Assembly (NCBI GenBank): GCA_036159995.1
Contig: JAYYEI010000055.1
Coordinates: 1-7,024 of the forward strand
Origin: UBA8752 sp036159995
GTDB lineage: Bacteria; Bacteroidota; Bacteroidia; Flavobacteriales_D; Sanyastnellaceae
Reading direction: 5' to 3'
DNA: 7,024 nucleotides
The stretch's first letter is position 1. Every line of letters begins with the position of its first letter. A model generated the notes under the pieces. The model did no database searches and was not told the origin of the DNA. It saw only the letters and a program-made list of their open reading frames with translations. Made by a program: the position numbers and the translations under genes. Shown piece by piece: positions 6,121-7,024 of the stretch.

Positions 6121-7024
6121 TCAGCCCATCCGCTGCCGCTTGAGCAGGTAGGCGGTCAGGACGGGGTTCACCCCTTTGGCGATGTCCACTTCGACCCAAT
6201 CGATACCGGCGCTGCCGCATCGGACGTTGAGCTCCTGGCGGAGCTGGGCCATGCGGGCCACATACGTATCCCGGAGTTCGGCGGGATTGGCCCGGACCTC
6301 CTCCCCCGTCTCGAGGTCGATGAACGTCGTGGGGCGATCAGCGAAGTCGAACTGCTGTTCGGTCCGCTCGTCGAGCACGTGAAAGACCACCACCTCGTGC
6401 TTGGCGTGCCGGAGGTGGGCCAGTGCCGCGAAGACCTGGTCGAGGTCCTGGGTGCGGTCAAGCAAATCGCTGAACAGCACGATGAGGGAGCGCTTGGGTG
6501 TGGCCTCCGCTATGGTGTGCAGGGCGTCCACCGCGGCAGTCTCTCCCCCGCCCTCCCCGACGCCGGACAGGGTCTTCTCCAGTGCGGAGTACAGGAGCCG
6601 ATGGTGGGCGACGGTGGAGCGCGCCTTGTGGTGGGCGTGCAGATCGCGGTCGAACAGGCTCAGGCCCACCGCATCCCGCTGTCGCTTGAAGAGCTCGATG
6701 AGCGTCGCGGCGGCGTGGGTGGCGAACTTGATTTTGTTCATCCCCGTCTCTGGGGTCACGTCGGCCGGGTAATACATCGAGCCGCTCGTATCGATCACGA
6801 TCTGGCAGCGCAGGTTGGTCTCTTCCTCGTAGCGCTTCACGTAGAGGCGGTCGGACCGGGCGTAGAGCTTCCAGTCCACGTGCCGCATGCTTTCGCCCGG
6901 ATTGTAGAGGCGGTGCTCGGCGAACTCCACGCTGAACCCATGATAGGGGCTGCGGTGTAGGCCCGTGATGAAGCCCTCCACCGCCTGCTTGGCGAGGAAT
7001 TCCAGAGAGCCGAGCTGGCGGAAG
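6121..7024 (-). CDS. DUF58 domain protein (vWA-like, MoxR-associated), 5' end outside window
   Basis: The frame is open to the right edge (first complete codon ends at 7023; it begins FRQLGSLEFLAKQAVEGF), so about 300 C-terminal residues are visible and the N-terminus is missing. Counting from the first visible codon, the DUF58 core spans roughly 15-85. It includes 'SPYHGFSVEFAEHRLYNPGE', then 'MRHVDWKLYARSD' and 'VKRYEEETN'. The vWA-type metal-site motif IDTSGSM (D-x-S-x-S) follows near residue 77, and LFSDLLD further on probably supplies another metal ligand. Proteins of this family are usually encoded beside a MoxR AAA+ ATPase and Bat-type vWA proteins and are thought to work with them in envelope or stress functions. 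The upstream partner would lie beyond the window. Downstream there is no bat gene, only a 135-base gap and a small secreted protein. The GTG at 6981 is internal to the conserved stretch and is not the true start. Confidence 0.93.
   Translation of the reverse strand, partial: FRQLGSLEFLAKQAVEGFITGLHRSPYHGFSVEFAEHRLYNPGESMRHVDWKLYARSDRLYVKRYEEETNLRCQIVIDTSGSMYYPADVTPETGMNKIKFATHAAATLIELFKRQRDAVGLSLFDRDLHAHHKARSTVAHHRLLYSALEKTLSGVGEGGGETAAVDALHTIAEATPKRSLIVLFSDLLDRTQDLDQVFAALAHLRHAKHEVVVFHVLDERTEQQFDFADRPTTFIDLETGEEVRANPAELRDTYVARMAQLRQELNVRCGSAGIDWVEVDIAKGVNPVLTAYLLKRQRMG

Noticed and set aside
6379..6960. Plus-strand ORF of 193 codons opposite DUF58
   Set aside because: The minus strand encodes clear DUF58 motifs here; the plus-strand frame is a shadow.

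Overview
The window looks like chromosomal DNA from a fairly GC-rich member of the Bacteroidota, possibly in or near the Flavobacteriales. Four things seen in the sequence point there. A secreted protein ends in a type IX secretion (T9SS) type A sorting domain and carries the cysteine-containing GCTD..A.NY repeats common in such proteins. The tRNA gene has an exact Bacteroidota-type promoter (TATATTTG with an upstream TTG). Genes generally lack Shine-Dalgarno sequences. No transposase, integrase, phage gene or CRISPR array was seen, so this reads as ordinary chromosome with some local decay.

Left part (1-4225). Two membrane proteins with bacterial PH domains (YdbT-like and YdbS-like) lie on the minus strand and overlap by one base (TAATG), so they form a translationally coupled pair. 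Just upstream, a 22-codon ORF that is essentially a bare signal peptide overlaps the YdbS-like start by ATGA and is preceded by two small inverted repeats. Upstream of that, on the same strand, is a large secreted protein with a six-repeat kelch propeller, GCTD repeats, a beta-rich module and a T9SS sorting domain. A 140-base divergent region separates it from the next gene.

Middle (4226-5577). A plus-strand membrane-anchored SIMPL (DUF541) protein is followed by what appears to be a heavily deleted sulfatase lipoprotein. A lipoprotein signal peptide is joined out of frame to a recognisable sulfatase C-terminal tail. On the minus strand lies a complete tRNA-Asp(GTC) with encoded CCA, a clear promoter and a strong intrinsic terminator.

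Right part (5578-7024). A small minus-strand secreted protein with a tail resembling a sorting domain is preceded by a 135-base gap containing a perfect 13-base inverted repeat. Then comes the C-terminal part of a DUF58 (MoxR-associated, vWA-like) protein that runs off the right edge.

I found no clear new multi-gene system. The observations most worth a second look are the coupled signal-peptide mini-ORF before the PH pair, the deleted sulfatase, and the long inverted repeat at 6032-6074.
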